From Torymus aiolomorphi (lineage: Eukaryota > Arthropoda > Insecta > Hymenoptera > Torymidae), in NCBI GenBank assembly GCA_036365515.1, contig CM070873.1, forward strand, positions 193,184,104 through 193,248,103: a DNA stretch of 64,000 bases. Reading direction: 5' to 3'. The position numbers and the translations under genes were made by a program. The notes beneath the pieces are model-generated. The model saw only the letters and a list, made by a program, of their open reading frames with translations. It ran no database searches and was not told the DNA's origin. Positions 44,212-57,600 of this stretch are shown in pieces. The stretch's first letter is position 1. Each line of letters starts with the position of its first letter.

Positions 44212-45184
44212 AGAGCTCCATAAGCCTGCACGTCGAAATTATCATCGACGCAAGTTTATCGTACGTGGTTTAGATGAGACGTGGCAAGCTGATCTAGTGG
44301 AGATGCAGTCATATGCTCGAGAAAACAATGGCTATAAGTATATGCTTACTGTCATCGATGCATTTTCCAAATATGAGTGTCGATGTATTCGGATGTAACC
44401 TCGAACGAGTTGGAGGCAGTCGAGGTCCTCCAGGTGTTGGATTCAAATCATTCATGCATGGGCTGTTCCTGTAAAGCAAAAGACTGGTAGTGATGTCACA
44501 GCAGCAATGGAGTCTATCTTGCAGCAGGGTCGCAAACCAAAAAATTTACAAACCGATCGAGGCAAAGAATTTTATAATGCTACATTTCAAAGTCTCATGC
44601 AAATTTATAGAATTAATCTGTATTCGACATACAGTAATCTTAAAGAATCTATTTGTGAGCGTTTCAATCGTACAATTAAGCAGAAAATGTGGATGCAATT
44701 CAGCTTGAGTGGAAAGTATAAGTGGCTTGATATCTTACCTAATTTGCTAAAAGTGTATAATAACAGCAAACATCGCACAACCGGAATGAAACCAAAAGAT
44801 ATAACATTAGTCAATGAAGCAGAAATACTTGCGAGGTTTAATCGACAGTTAAAAATAGTTACAAAACCAAAGATTAAAATTGGAGAAAAAGTAAGAGTGA
44901 GCAAAATAAAGCAAGTATTTGAGAAGGGCTATACACCTAATTGGTCAACAGAAATTTTTACAATCAGTGAAGTTATGGCTACTAATCCGGTTACTTACAA
45001 GCTAAAAGACTATCGCGATCAATCCGTTGCTGGCGGTTTCTATGAACAAGAGCTGCTCAAGACTAATTATCCAGACGTCTACCTTGTGGAGAAGGTGCTT
45101 AAGAAGCGAGGAAATCAGATTTATGTTAAATGGTTAGGATTTGACAATTTCCGCAATAGTTGGATAAGCAAATCAGATGTGTAA
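44192..45184 (+). pseudogene. INT: Polinton retroviral-type integrase with chromodomain, interrupted
   Basis: The core has WQADLVEM (first catalytic Asp), TVIDAFSK, LQTDRGKEFYN (second Asp) and ERFNRTIKQKMW (catalytic Glu), the DDE set of retroviral and Polinton integrases that insert element DNA and give 6-bp duplications. The C-terminal end YLVEKVLKKRGNQIYVKWLG is a chromodomain, a chromatin-targeting module. Compared with usual Polinton integrases the N-terminal zinc-binding domain is missing: the frame starts just before HKPARR, overlapping the fibre-like gene. A 75-bp duplicate of the fibre-like gene start lies between the SKY and AWAV residues. It keeps the frame but brings in a TAA (44396-44398). 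Confidence 0.9.
44373..44447 (+). repeat. 75-bp duplicate of the fibre-like gene start inside integrase
   Basis: Identical to 43867-43941 except for one C-to-T change. It includes the ATG and GPPG codons. Flanked downstream by about ten extra bases (TCATTCAT) before integrase sequence resumes. The two copies are in the same orientation about 500 bp apart. Confidence 0.95.
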
Positions 45185-46960
45185 AGATTAAATAAATAGA
45201 TAAATGCCAAAAAAAAACCGCTGCCAATTCATGGGCACGTAGCTTCCTCAAACTTAATTTACTGATTCCTTTAATTAATTTTTAATTCCAATATTTAAAA
45301 TTTAATACTTCAGAAAGACAGAAATAACAAAACTCCAACATAATTTATTCAAATTTTTATAGATTATACATTTCCACAAAATTTCACATACATAAAATAT
45401 ATATCACAATTGCCTATAAATTTGCAACTGATATTTAGAGCTCTATGTATTTGAATGTAATTTATAGCATTCGAAACATAATTAAATTACCTATATTTTC
45501 TAAAAAGAAAATTAATTTTCTAGCTATCACGGTTCTTTTGTTATTAACAGAAATGTAAAAATTTAAAAATTAAAAAAAAATGAGTTTTGGATGTTCAACT
45601 ATTACGATAGTAAAATTGTCTTATTCGCTTCAAAATTCATTATACAGGTATATTATTGATAGTTCTCGGCAGAGTTTTTTTGGCAAAATGATTGGTTCAT
45701 AATTTTCAGAGATATTATAAACTAAAATTATCTTTTTATAAATTAAATTAAATTTAATTATAAACTAAATTAAAAAAAAATTATAAATTAATTCTCAAGA
45801 AATAGATTTTAAAAATGTCTAGAAAAATTTTAACCTCAAATATCTCTGAAATTTGTGAACCAATCACTTTGCCAAAAGAACTCATCTGAGAACTATCAAT
45901 AATATACCTCTACAATGAATTTTGAAGCGAATAAGACAATTTTACTCTTGTAATAGTTGAACATATAAAACTCATTTTTTTCATTTTTCAATTTTTACGT
46001 TTTTGTTAATAACAAAAGAACCATGATAGCTAGAGAAATAATTTTTTTTAGAAAATATAGGTAATTTAATTCTCTTTCGAATAACACCCACCTCATTTAG
46101 ATACATAAAGCCGTTCTCGAGAAATTACGATTTAAAAAAAATTGAAAAAAATTTTAAGCTCAAATATCTTCAAAATTTATGGATCAATCCTTTTTCCCAA
46201 AGAACTCACTCGATTGGTATACAAAATCTACCCCTACAAAGAATTTCAAAGTGATTAAGCCAATTTTACTATAGTTATTGAACGACAAAAAAATCACTTT
46301 TTTTTATAAATTATTTTTTTTCTCAAAAAATAATGAATAAACAAACCTAAAAATTTAGTAAGTTATAGTACTTAATATCCTTTATAACCAAAAAAATATT
46401 CATGTTAATATCTTTTTTTAATTTCGAAATATAACATATTTACAAAAAATTACGTTTTCATCAATAACTTATGACGAAATATAGCTACCGACTTTTTTTT
46501 TTTTTTAAATTGTAGATAATTTTATTCTACATACAGAGAATTCATGATATATAAACAATATTTGTTCTAAATATTAAAAAAATCGAAAAAAAAAATTTTT
46601 TAAATTAAAAAATGGCTATAAAAAAAAAATAAAATTTTACAAAAATAGAATATTGACCACAATTGTGGAAGCAAAATCTAAAAAAATGATCACTCTTCCG
46701 TTAAAATCGGTCGAGTAGATCATGAAATATCAGCGTATACGGACATACATACACAGACACACACACACACACACACATCCATACGGACATTTTCTAAAAA
46801 TAGTGTATTTCGATTCCAAATTTGCTAAATAACATTTCTAACACATTATCTCATAAACTTTTTTTCTACTATCACAAAGCTTCCTCTATGAGGAAGCAAA
46901 AATGATAGTTTTTCTTTATTTATTGCTCAATATTTTATTATTATTATTATATATATATAT
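45185..46960. repeat. AT-rich non-coding region with foldback (45515-46045)
   Basis: No gene is seen. Segments around 45520-45720 and 45840-46040 are reverse complements (GGTTCTTTTGTTATTAACA against TGTTAATAACAAAAGAACC), a foldback of about 530 bp. A third, diverged copy follows at 46150-46290 in the direction of the second. A CA-rich stretch (46749-46780) and a small hairpin GCTTCCTCTATGAGGAAGC (46879-46897) close the region. Probably decayed MITEs. Confidence 0.6.
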
Positions 46961-49900
46961 ATATGGGGGTCGTTTTTGTACTTTTCGGTCATAACCGGTC
47001 GCAGGGGGTCAACCGTTTTCCTCGCTGATTTTTCCTGTGAAAGTACATATAAAAAAAGTGAGAAAGCCCCAATATTAGTTCCCCATATCCAATATTGCGA
47101 CAGCTACATCGTGCTGAATTTCGAAAAATTGTCAAAAAATGGCTATTTTCGAAATATTCTGTACGGCTCGTTTTTTGATCGATTTGAAAGATTCAAGAAG
47201 AAATTTTTTTGCTATTTTGTCAAATTTTAGAAAAAAAATTTGTGGAATATAAATAACGCAATGAAATTTTTACACAGAGGAAAACGTGAATCTAAATATT
47301 TTTGTTTTTAAGGTTACCTTTCAACCTTTGTAGTTCCTCGAGTTTTATAGATATTGAGATCGGACACGACCTATTTTCTTCCTCTTAAAAAGACGTTTCA
47401 TTTTCACTCGGCCAACGATTGATTTGATTAACTACAAGCAAACATACAGCTCTTTCAAAATGGTCGATTTTCGAAAATCGCAATGTTGGCACCCCTGTAA
47501 TTTTTTTCTATCAAAATCGATTGGGCTCGTATTGAGCGGAAAAAAAAGTTTTAACCTTCTAGAAAACGACCCAATTGGTTTCGTTCGGTTTTTTGGATAT
47601 TTGCAAAAGTTACGAATTTTTCAAAATAGGTGTTTTTCGTATACGTATCCATTAAGGGCGTATTACACCTAGTGGCTTCTGAGGCCAAAATCAGCTGAAT
47701 CGATGGCTTTTTATGGGTCTAAATTACTTGAAATTCATGTATTTATTGCCCGAAGAGTTGAAAATATTAAAAATATTTTATTAAATAATTTTAAAATGCT
47801 AAAAACGACAAAGAAAATTACAAAAACTCTTAAAATTAAGCAATTAAAAGTGGTTTTTAAGTATTTTTAAAAATACTTTTTTTTAATTTCTCAGAAACCA
47901 CTATGTGTAAGACCCCCTTTAAGGAGGTTCGATACCGAAATGAAAAAGGTTACGTCATTCCAAAAACTAAATATTGTTGTTCTTCGATTGATTTTCTATT
48001 AATGTGTGAAATTTTAGATCGTTTGTCAACTCGGTTATGAAATTATTCAACTTCAAAGTTCAACTCTTATATACGGGCTCTTATGGAAGTACCTTGGTAA
48101 AACACAAAACACTTAGGACGCGGGTCTTTAAAAAATGTTAGAGCGAATCAAAAAACTACAATATAACAAATATACAGGAGAATGTTTAAACGCAATCTGA
48201 TCGCGATTGACAACGCCGATTCCGAGTACTGCGGCAAAACGTAAACATACGATTGAGTTCGTTGGCTGAGGGAGGGGGTGCGCGATGAGTCCCACGCCCC
48301 GCGAGCGGTGAGCTATCGAACCACCTTAAGGTAATTGCCAGGGTAAGAGAGTGACAGACAGCTTTGAGCGAGAAAGATAGGGAGTGCACGCTGGCGCGCT
48401 GAGCGTACATAACCCTCGAAACATATCAAGTTCTGCGAAAGCGATATGTTTAAGAGGCTCTATTTTAATAATGTAACGATGAATCAACTTCATTCTTGCG
48501 CGAAAACATTCCTTGTTATATATTCTATGAGTACATGAAATTCCAAGGCTGACGTGAATGTCGTTGCTTAGATATTGTTGTAAACAGATACATAACGCGA
48601 CAGTTTCGATATATATAGATATATCTCCCATGTAATCCATGTAACTTTACACAGCAATTACTCAGAAGATAAAAGATAAAATGCTCTGAAATTTGGATAT
48701 GACATTCGTTATGTCTTTATTGACCTACGTGTGTAATTGCAAGTATGTGTTGAATCAATTCTGATCTCCAGGGAACCACCTTAATACGTAAAATACAATA
48801 CACAAATCATCAGTTTCTTGTTTGAGCATCCGCAGCAAAATTTATATTTCGATACATATTTTTACTATCCCACTTTTTAAAACATTGTTTCTATATTTAT
48901 AAAAGCTCGTCTGTAATGGTCCTGTCTCTTTTTCCATGAAAGATTCTTGTATCCGGGATCGTATATCCATAGATTAAGTTTTCTATAGATTCATTTTGTT
49001 TATTTGAAACAACACTTTAAGCAATGAATATAGTTCGATCTATCAGCCTTTTACACATCTTTGAGGAACAGATCCAAACGATAATGCGGTCACTACAATA
49101 TTTTAAAAAATGGGATAGTAAAAATATGTATCGAAATAGTACATTTCGACACTGGTGCGGAAGGTGATGATTTACTTCATGTGACGTTTTTCGCACGAGC
49201 GAAGCGAGTGCAAAAAGTCACATGAAGTAAATAATCAACTTCCGCACTCGTTTTGAACGGTATTTTATACCACGAGTGCCGAAAAATCATACCAAAGTTG
49301 TGATTTTGAGGTTAGAGTGGTATAATATAAATTTTGCTGCGGATGCTCAAACAAGAAACTGAGGATTTGTATTTTACGTATCAAAGGGGGTCTTACACAT
49401 AGTGGCTTCTGAGGCCTTTTTAAAAAAAGTATTAAATGAATTTTCATGAGACAAGTCCTAAATTACTTAAAATTCATGCAGTAATGGCTTGAAGTGCTGG
49501 AAATATTAAAATTACTTGATTAAGTATTTTTAAAAATTGAAAAACCACTTTTAATTGCTTAATTTTAAGAGTTTTTGTAATTTTTTTTGTCGTTGTTAGC
49601 ATTTTAAAATTATTAAATTAAATATTTTTAATATTTTCAACTCTTCGGACAATAAATACATGAATTTCAAGTAATTTAGACCCATGAAAAGCCATCGATT
49701 CAGCTGATTTTGGCCTCAGAAGCCACTAGGTGTAACACCCTTAATGGATACTTATACGAAAAACCCCCATTTTCAAAAATTCGTAACTTTTGCAAATATC
49801 TAAAACACCGAACGAAACCAATTGAGTCGTTTTCTAGAAGGTTAAAACTTTTTTTTTCCGCCCAATACGAGCCCAATCGATTTTGATAGAAAAAAGTTAC

Positions 49901-50432
49901 AGGGCTGCCAACATTGCGATTTTCGAAAATTTACCATTTTGAAAGAGCTGTATGTTTGCTTGCAGTTAATCAAATCAATCGTTGGCCGAGTAAAAATGAA
50001 ACGTCTTTTTAAGAGGAAGAAAATAGGTTGTGTTCGATCTCAATATCTATAAAACTCGAGGAACTACAAAGGTTGAAAGGTAACCTTAAAAACAAAAATA
50101 TTTAGATTCACGTTTTCCTTTGTGTAAAAATTTCATTGCATTATTTATATTTCACAATTTTTTTTTCTAAAATTTGACAAAATAGCAAAAAAATTGCTTC
50201 TTGAATCATTCAAATCGATCAAAAAACGAGCCGTACAGAATTTTTCGAAAATAGCCATTTTTTGACAATTTTTGGAAATTCAGCACGGTGTAGCTGTGTC
50301 AATATTGGATATGGGGAGCTAATATTGGGGCTTTCTCACTTTTTTTATATGTACTTTCACAGGAAAAATCAGCGAGGAAAACGGTTGACCCCCTGCGACC
50401 GGATATGGCCGAAAAGTACAAGAACGACATAT
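46961..50432. mobile_element. 3.5-kb inverted-repeat element (family C) with about 1-kb arms
   Basis: Left arm about 46965-47925 is the diverged reverse complement of right arm about 49385-50428. The tips read GTCGTTTTTGTACTTTTCGG and its inverse, flanked by TA dinucleotide runs on both sides. The arms share landmarks such as TAGTGGCTTCTGAGGCC and CTTTCTCACTTTTTTTATAT. The interior (47926-49384) holds a second nested palindrome and no recognisable transposase. It lies between the integrase and polymerase genes of the Polinton. Confidence 0.8.
48790..49380. repeat. Nested palindrome in family C interior, with a long hairpin
   Basis: GTTTCTTGTTTGAGCATCCG near 48815 is inverted at 49340-49370, and ATTTCGATACATATTTTTAC near 48850 is inverted near 49110. 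At about 49175-49235 ACTTCATGTGAC...GTCACATGAAGT pairs almost perfectly around GCACGAGCGAAGCGAGTGC. The whole stretch can fold on itself. Confidence 0.7.
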
Positions 50433-50796
<364 letters not shown>

Positions 50797-51065
50797 GCGT
50801 TGATAAGTTTTGTACAAAAGAGAGAGAAACACATACGTGTGCGTGTGTGAACAAAAATGAAACTCTACTATTATTATGTTTTCAAGGAAACAAAGAGGGT
50901 TGGATAATTTACTGGGAGAGTGTGAGGTCGATAAATAATAAAGTTGTTTTGGTAAAAAATTTTAATCGATCGATCAGATTATTATTAAGAAAAAACTTAC
51001 ATAGTAAAAATACAAGTATGAATACGCAAAAACTTACAAACAATGATTACATAAATTTTAAAGAA

Positions 51066-51077
51066 ACACACACACAC

Positions 51078-51162
<85 letters not shown>

Positions 51163-51163
51163 G

Positions 51164-51219
<56 letters not shown>
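51066..51219. repeat. Microsatellite (CA)n with GCAC interruption
   Basis: About 150 bp of CA repeats with a short GCACGCACGCAC interruption near 51157. Its right edge is the TIR of MITE B copy 2. Confidence 0.95.
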
Positions 51220-51221
<2 letters not shown>

Positions 51222-51743
51222 AGGCATTTCACGTCACTGTCCCAGCGCGCGCCGCTGGAGCCCTACATCGTGCTATTTCTAACTCACATTTATGATACTA
51301 AAATATATTTAAAAAAATCGTTTGATAAGCGTTTTCGACGTATTTTTTCCTCAGCTTACCAATGGCGTAAGCAGTTTTTCCGAAATTTTCAATTTTCACC
51401 TTCAAAAAGTACAAAACATGTTATATCTCAAAAAGTGTATTTTTAATATTTTTTTGACCCTCTAGATCGGAAGCTGAGCAGTTTTTACGTAGGAAAGGAT
51501 ATTTTCCAAAGAGTGCCCGAGATGCTTTTTGCGAGAAATAGAATGCAAAAGAGTTTTTGAAGATGAAAATGGAAAATTTTGAAAAAACTACCAACATCAT
51601 TGGAAAGCTGAGGAAAAAATACGTCGAAAACGCATATCAAACAATTTTTTTAAGTACTTTTTAGTATCATAAACATGAGTTAGAAATAGCATGTTTTGGG
51701 GCTCGCGCGCCGTGCGCTGGGACAGTTGACGTGAAACGCCTCA
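51220..51743. mobile_element. MITE family B, copy 2 (524 bp)
   Basis: Ends TGAGGCATTTCACGTCACTG and inverse of TGAGGCGTTTCACGTCAACT match the copy at 41353-41847, as does the interior. Compared with copy 1 there is an extra segment near the right end (TTTTTAGTATCATAAACATG). The right flank is a TA run. It lies a few bases after the polymerase stop. Confidence 0.85.
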
Positions 51744-51760
51744 TATATATATACATACAA

Positions 51761-54700
51761 TCAATCTTCATCTATTTTATAATGCCCCCACGGCAGAGTA
51801 TCTGTTTCATTTGGTACGAGATATCTCTTATTGTCATGTGGACTTAGAGCTAATTTTGTTTGTTTCACAGTACGCACTACATGAGCTTTAGACTGTATAA
51901 TACACTGCTGTCTGTATTGTGTAGTTGAATTTAGTAAACACTGAAGATAGTCGTCGAAATTGATGGTTTTGCTGACAACTCCACTTTTCACGCCTTTAGC
52001 TTTTTTCATGTGGTCTTGGCCATTGACGCGTATGCCATACATTTTACTACGTAGTCCAACGAATTCTGTCATAATGCAACCATTGCAGTCATCCTTCATT
52101 AATCCTACAACCTTCTTATTGGCTTGTGGAATTCCAAATACATTATTAGATGAATAGTCCGAAGTATCAAAATTTGCAATATCGCTCTTAATCACTTCAT
52201 AAATATCATCATTTCTTATTTCATATATTAAGCTGTCAGTGTCAGTATATAGCCGTTTACAACGATCCTCAAATTTCGTTTTCATATATTTGTAGTGAAA
52301 ATCGTATACTAAGTCTTTGATAAATCAAGTACACACAGTCTTACGTAGATTGGCTTGTTAATACACACTTCAGTTTTTGCTAACTCTACAATAACAAGAT
52401 TTTCATCGATGATAGTACTGCTATGAAATTCTGGCTGTGCAATACGAGCTTCTGCTCCATATCGACCTTCCCATTTAGTTAGTAATTTAACATTAACTCT
52501 TTTTCGCACATTTTCCATCGTCTTTCCAAAAACAGCATTGTTCATTAATTTGTAGAGATTTTTTTCAAAATCATTTTTATCTGCTTGTCGCATTTTACTG
52601 TTTAGATCAATGTATTCTTTGAGCCAGGGTCTTTGATTAAATTTCAGTATTCTATGAATTTTTTTGAGTTTTAATTCATTTTCTAGAGCTTGCTTCAAAT
52701 TTCGATAGTGTAGAATGTATCGTGATTTCTGCTCAACAGTCGTGAGAAGTTTAGCTTGTGAGAAGCCTGGTGGTTCCTTGTGCTCTGGACAAAATGGTAG
52801 ATCTTTATGTGTATCGTGTAAATGTTCTGGATATTCCAAGTCCACTTCAAGTATGTAGCCAACTGGGGCATTATCCGGAATATTGAAATTTATTCGTTCT
52901 ACATCATCAATCCATTCAAAACCACCATAGGGTATATATTATTGCATAGCCCAACTATAGAGATTATTTACATCAAAGTACATGAGATATTTGGACTCCT
53001 TATCTACTTCATAATCATTGCCCATGTATTTGTTATTGGCTCGAGCATAACGGTTGAAACATTGACTCACTCCACCTCGAATACCGCGTTCAATGAACAT
53101 AACTTGATCAATATCTGTAAGTAATTCTAGCTGTATTTTCATATACTTGAGCATAGCATCCCAAGTTAAGCCTGGAGTTGTGTAATAATGTGCTGGATCT
53201 AAGCCGTAAGCTTTCAGATAGCTGTCGCGGAAATTTTCAAATACTTCGACCAAAAGTAGAACATCTGTTTTTAAGTATAAATCTAAATATTGGCCCAAAT
53301 TCGATATGTTGAATGCTGTCCAAATATTTTTCGCATGCTCATAATCTTTATCTGATATTGGATTGTCATTTAATTTACTATAGAATTCATCTTTTGATCG
53401 CAGCTCGGAAACATCTAGTTTTTCTTTTGAGTCCACATAATCATAAGGGAATACTCCTTTCCGCTTAAGTAATTCAAATTTCTCCTTAGTAAATGGTGCA
53501 TATTCTGCATTTTGAGAGAAATCTTGCCACAAAAGATTAAGTTCTTCGAGATACGATGACAATTTGTCTAAGGGTGCTGCCATGAATCGGTAAGAATCTA
53601 TGAATTTAAAGTTAATATCATTTCCCTCAATGCGCTTGGTGAATGAGATGAAGCGTTCCTTATTCACTGGTAAGAGATCTACTCGTCCAGGAATGCTATT
53701 GGCAATATCCTTTATGAGAAAATGTGAGGCATAGCCAGTTAAATTATGAAATACCACTGGAATACTGTGTGAATCTTTATACTGTAAATTGTAATCTTCG
53801 TGAGCAGCACCTCGAACCTAAAACATAAGAAAAAAAAAGAACATAAGAAAAATGTAAAATTTTCGCTTGAAGCATATTTAATTTTCTTTTAACCATACCT
53901 TCCAGTCAGATGACAATGATCTCGTACACGCTTCTCTGCTAAAGGTTTCTCGCAAATGTGGCATAATGATGTATTTCGAAATTCTTGTTCTTGTTTTAAA
54001 TTTAATGTTTCCATTGGTACTATGAACTTGAAGATAGTCTCAAAATGTTCTGCTAGACTTTGCAGCTGCTCTGCAACCCATTTAGCAGGATCTTTTCCGC
54101 TGTAGCTACTGTAGTGAGATAGAGAGTTATCATAACTACACTTTAAATAATATCCAATACTAAATGCTTCATGTTCTTGATAAGCATTTCCAATTTCCAC
54201 AGCTTTTAGAAGGCATTCAAAATCTGCGTATATGAAGAATGGCACTTTTTCTTTATAATTAAAATTTTTAAACTGTAAAATATTGTCTCTTGGTGTAGGC
54301 AAAGTTACTTTGTACTTGTTAAGTTGCATACAATCTTGTTCATGCAAATTCAATTTAGAATCATTTCTGAAATAATGTAGACACCGATCACAAATAAACT
54401 GCTTATGACTCCGTTTTGAAAGTTGTGTCGATACTAAACGTGATAAATCTTTGATCCAAACATAGTGGAATATCGATGAATCATTTTCAATGTTTTCCTC
54501 CTCTTTACTTTCTTCATCATCTACGTAATAATTTTGTAGAAGAAGGTTGATACATTTTTCCTTCTTACATGATGTTATGTGAAGCGGCACAATTTTAAAA
54601 TTTCCACTAGACTTTTTTAAAATATAAACGTTAACCGAGATGTTATTTTGTTTTTCAAATTTCGGAATTTGTTTAGGACTCATAGGAAATTGTATTTCAT

Positions 54701-55517
54701 TAAAATTCAATTCATTCTCATAGACTTTATATGATGATACTCGGTCAGAGTGATGTACAGGGTGCAAAGCTGACAGTATTGCCCACTTGAAACATGCATC
54801 ATCGAAATTCTGTACATTGATACATGCATGCTTCTTTTGTATTTGCGGGGGTAAACTGATGTATGAGCCTCCTCGCATTGGATTATATTTATTGATGTGT
54901 ACAGATAGATTAAGAATTTGTCGAAGTGTCCAGCCGGAATCTTTCTCCTGAAATTCTTCCATATCTTTTTCAATGCGCTGTTGAACATTCTCAGCAAACC
55001 ATTGCTTTAAGTCAGTTGTTCGTAAAATCGGCTCCGCCTTTGTATTAAAATACTTGATTTCTACTATCTCTTTATCAGCTTTTATTATGATGTATTCAGC
55101 TGACAAGATAGTATACACTTTGAGAGCCTCTTCTTTTTTCAAAACATTTTTCATTTGAGATTGAAATAATGTTTGAGCGTCTTTCATAAATCTAGTAATA
55201 TCTAAATTTTTTAAGTTAGTAACCGCTCCAGATTTAATACGATCATTGAAAGCAGACTACACATTTTGCCATTTTACTCTGTCACTTCTTGTTTCACGCA
55301 AACCCGCACCACTCTTTAATAAACGCTTGAATCTGCCTTGAATGCCTTTAAGTAATTCAATTGTGGATATAAAACTTTGTTTTTCTGCAACGGTGTTTCC
55401 ATTTTTAAGCGAAAGCCTCCTGAAGTTTCTTAGATTCTGGTTACCTAGTTTAATCCACTTCGTAATTTCTTCAGGATTTACTTTTTTATAGGCTAAAAGC
55501 CCATATACTTCTAGCAT
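51761..55517 (-). pseudogene. PolB: Polinton protein-primed family B DNA polymerase
   Basis: In order from the ATG at 55517: an N-terminal region; FFIYADFECLL (Exo I); the zinc-like HICEKPL...RVRDHCHLTGR; FHNLTGYASHF (Exo II); DLYLKTDVLLL (Exo III); MYFDVNNLYSWAM (Pol A); KLMNNAVFGKTMEN (Pol B); YTDTDSLIYEI (Pol C); and a normal end. The enzyme replicates the linear element from terminal protein. Lesions: TAG at 55257-55259, an 81-bp AT-rich interruption near 53818-53898 with a frame shift, TAA at 52939-52941, and a 1-bp shift near 52310. The Exo II aspartate expected after GY is Ala. Gene direction is opposite to the integrase. Inactive. Confidence 0.93.
53818..53898 (-). other. Intron-like 81-bp interruption in PolB
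   Basis: In sense it begins AAG|GTATGG and ends in a long pyrimidine tract with TATGTTTTAG|GTT, good splice-site form. Both sides are conserved PolB sequence (HCHLTGR and RGAAH). Exact removal leaves the frame one base off, so either a base was lost as well or this is an insertion rather than an intron. Confidence 0.4.
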
Positions 55518-57600
55518 AATATTCACAAGTTTTTAACAGTCAAACGCGGACATAGTGATCACTTAAAACTTCGTTGCACAATGAAAGAATTCCAGCTCCC
55601 TCGTCGTATTTATAAGGCCCGTATGACTAATTATGAATAGAATAACAAATTTTAAGAATTTATTGTAATCTTATGTCCTTTCGAGATAGCAAGTTTAACG
55701 ATAAATAAATACTTATTTGAGAATAAACTAATAAAAATGCTGTGTGTATTCTGATATTTGACTGTGGCAAGTATATATGGTATTAATTCAAGACACGACT
55801 GTTCTGCTCTCGTCTCCGAGCAAGACTGAAATGCTCTCCGTTTTTCCTCGTTGTATAGGTCTATTATTTCGAAGGTTTCCTGTATCAGCGCCCTCACTCT
55901 TCTCGTTTGTATATGCAGTTAACCAAAACAGTATTTCGATTTACCATGGAAAATTCCATGAAATACTATTAAGTTTTGGGAGCCGTTGACAGGAAGCGGT
56001 TGAAATTTGATACTTTTTCGGTATGCCATACTTCTCACTGTAAGATAAGAAACATCGAACGGCTATCGCGCGCACGGCTGACAAACCGCTCGTCAAGTGC
56101 ATATGCGAGTGCGTGTTGAATGTTTTACAAGGGGACGTAAAATTGAACGATATCGACAAGAGGCATTTGCGATAAGATGGAGGGCACGTGCAAGATGATA
56201 CTCGTACCAACCTGCACAGCATGCGATGACGTCGCCCTTGCAGCATCTCGTCGGAATTTGCGTCAGCGTCCACCCCGTGAGCACATTTTCTTCGAAACAT
56301 TGCTGAGATTCAAAATACACATCTTATTATAAAGGGTGAGCATCGAAAAGAATAGCGGCACTATACACGCACTTCAGATGTGAAAAAGGAACAACGATTC
56401 GTCAAACATGCACGCGCACGTACGTGCATCGTAAAATACGACCCTATTGACGCATGAAAGTCGAGAAGCACAATCGAGATAAAAACTATACATCATGTTG
56501 TGTGTTGGGCCAGCCGGGCTTACAGTTCAGTATGCTATAGCCGAAATATACTTACTGAGTTAGAGTCACATCATACATGCAGACCACTTTGAAAACTCTC
56601 TCTCTCTCTCGCTCTCACTCGCTCGCTCTCTCTCTCTCTCTCTTTCTCTCTTTCTCTCTCAGTAGCTTACTCGTACCAGAAGGCGCGTTTCAACCTACAC
56701 AGCATGTGATGACGTGTAGCATCTCGTCGGCGTTTGCGTCAGCGTCCACCCCATGAGCACATTTTCTTCGAAACATTACTGAGATTCAAAATACACATCT
56801 TATGAAGAAGGGTGAGCATCGAAAAGACTAACGGCACTATACACGCACTCCAGATGTGGAAAGGAACAACGCTTCGTCAAACGTGCACGCGCTGCACGTA
56901 CGAGCATGGGTCAGCGTCGTAAAAAATACGACCCTATTGACGCATGAAGCACACTCGAGATAAAAACTATACATCCTGTTGTGTCGGACCAACCGGGTTT
57001 ACAGCTCAGTCTGTTATAGCCGAAATATACTTACTGAGTTAGAGTCACATAATACATGCAGGCCACCTCGAAAACTCTCTCTCACCCTCGCTCTCGCTCT
57101 CTCTCTCGCTCTCTCTCACTCGCTCTCTCGCGGTAAATATCTTATCAGCGACGATAGACTAATACCCGCAAAATACTCATACCAGAAGGCACGTTTCAAC
57201 CTGCACAGCATGCGATGACGTCGCCCGTGTAGCGGTTGCTGGCAAGAGTGAAATACTCTTCGTCTTGCCTCCTTTCTATGGGCCACTTCATAATTATTAT
57301 ATCTAAGGTTTCCATCGACGCCGTCACTCTTATCGTTTGTATATGCAGTTAACCAAAACAGTATTTCAATTTACCGGGTAAAATTCCATGAAATACTCTT
57401 AAGTTTTTTTTTTTGTAAGTCGTCAGGAAACGATTGCAAGGAGAATGCAATTGAAATACTCTGGAGTTCTTAGAATTAATAGCGATAAGGCAACTACGAA
57501 TATCGGAACAACGAAGAGATGCGATAGTTCATCATGCTATAGCCGAAATACACTTACTGAATTAGTCACATCAAAATGCAGGCCACCTCGAAAAAATAAA
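55518..57600. repeat. Right subterminal Polinton region with direct repeats
   Basis: No gene is recognised. About 56255-56625 and 56740-57100 are near-identical direct repeats (for example ATACACATCTTAT, GACCCTATTGACGCATGAA) each ending in a CT-rich run. A partial third copy lies at 57180-57230. A second pair, GTTAACCAAAACAGTATTTC with AAAATTCCATGAAATACT, lies at about 55918-55976 and 57347-57406. A short extra copy of the TIR inner edge (CGGTAAATATCTTATCAGCG) lies at 57130. The 5' leader and promoter of PolB should lie at the left end. Confidence 0.7.

Noticed and set aside
48186..48640. Two overlapping minus-strand frames in the family C interior
   Set aside because: No similarity to any transposase or other domain that I recognise, and no intact start context.
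50847..51446. 199-codon frame with a poly Thr-His stretch
   Set aside because: It is the translation of a CA microsatellite plus MITE sequence.
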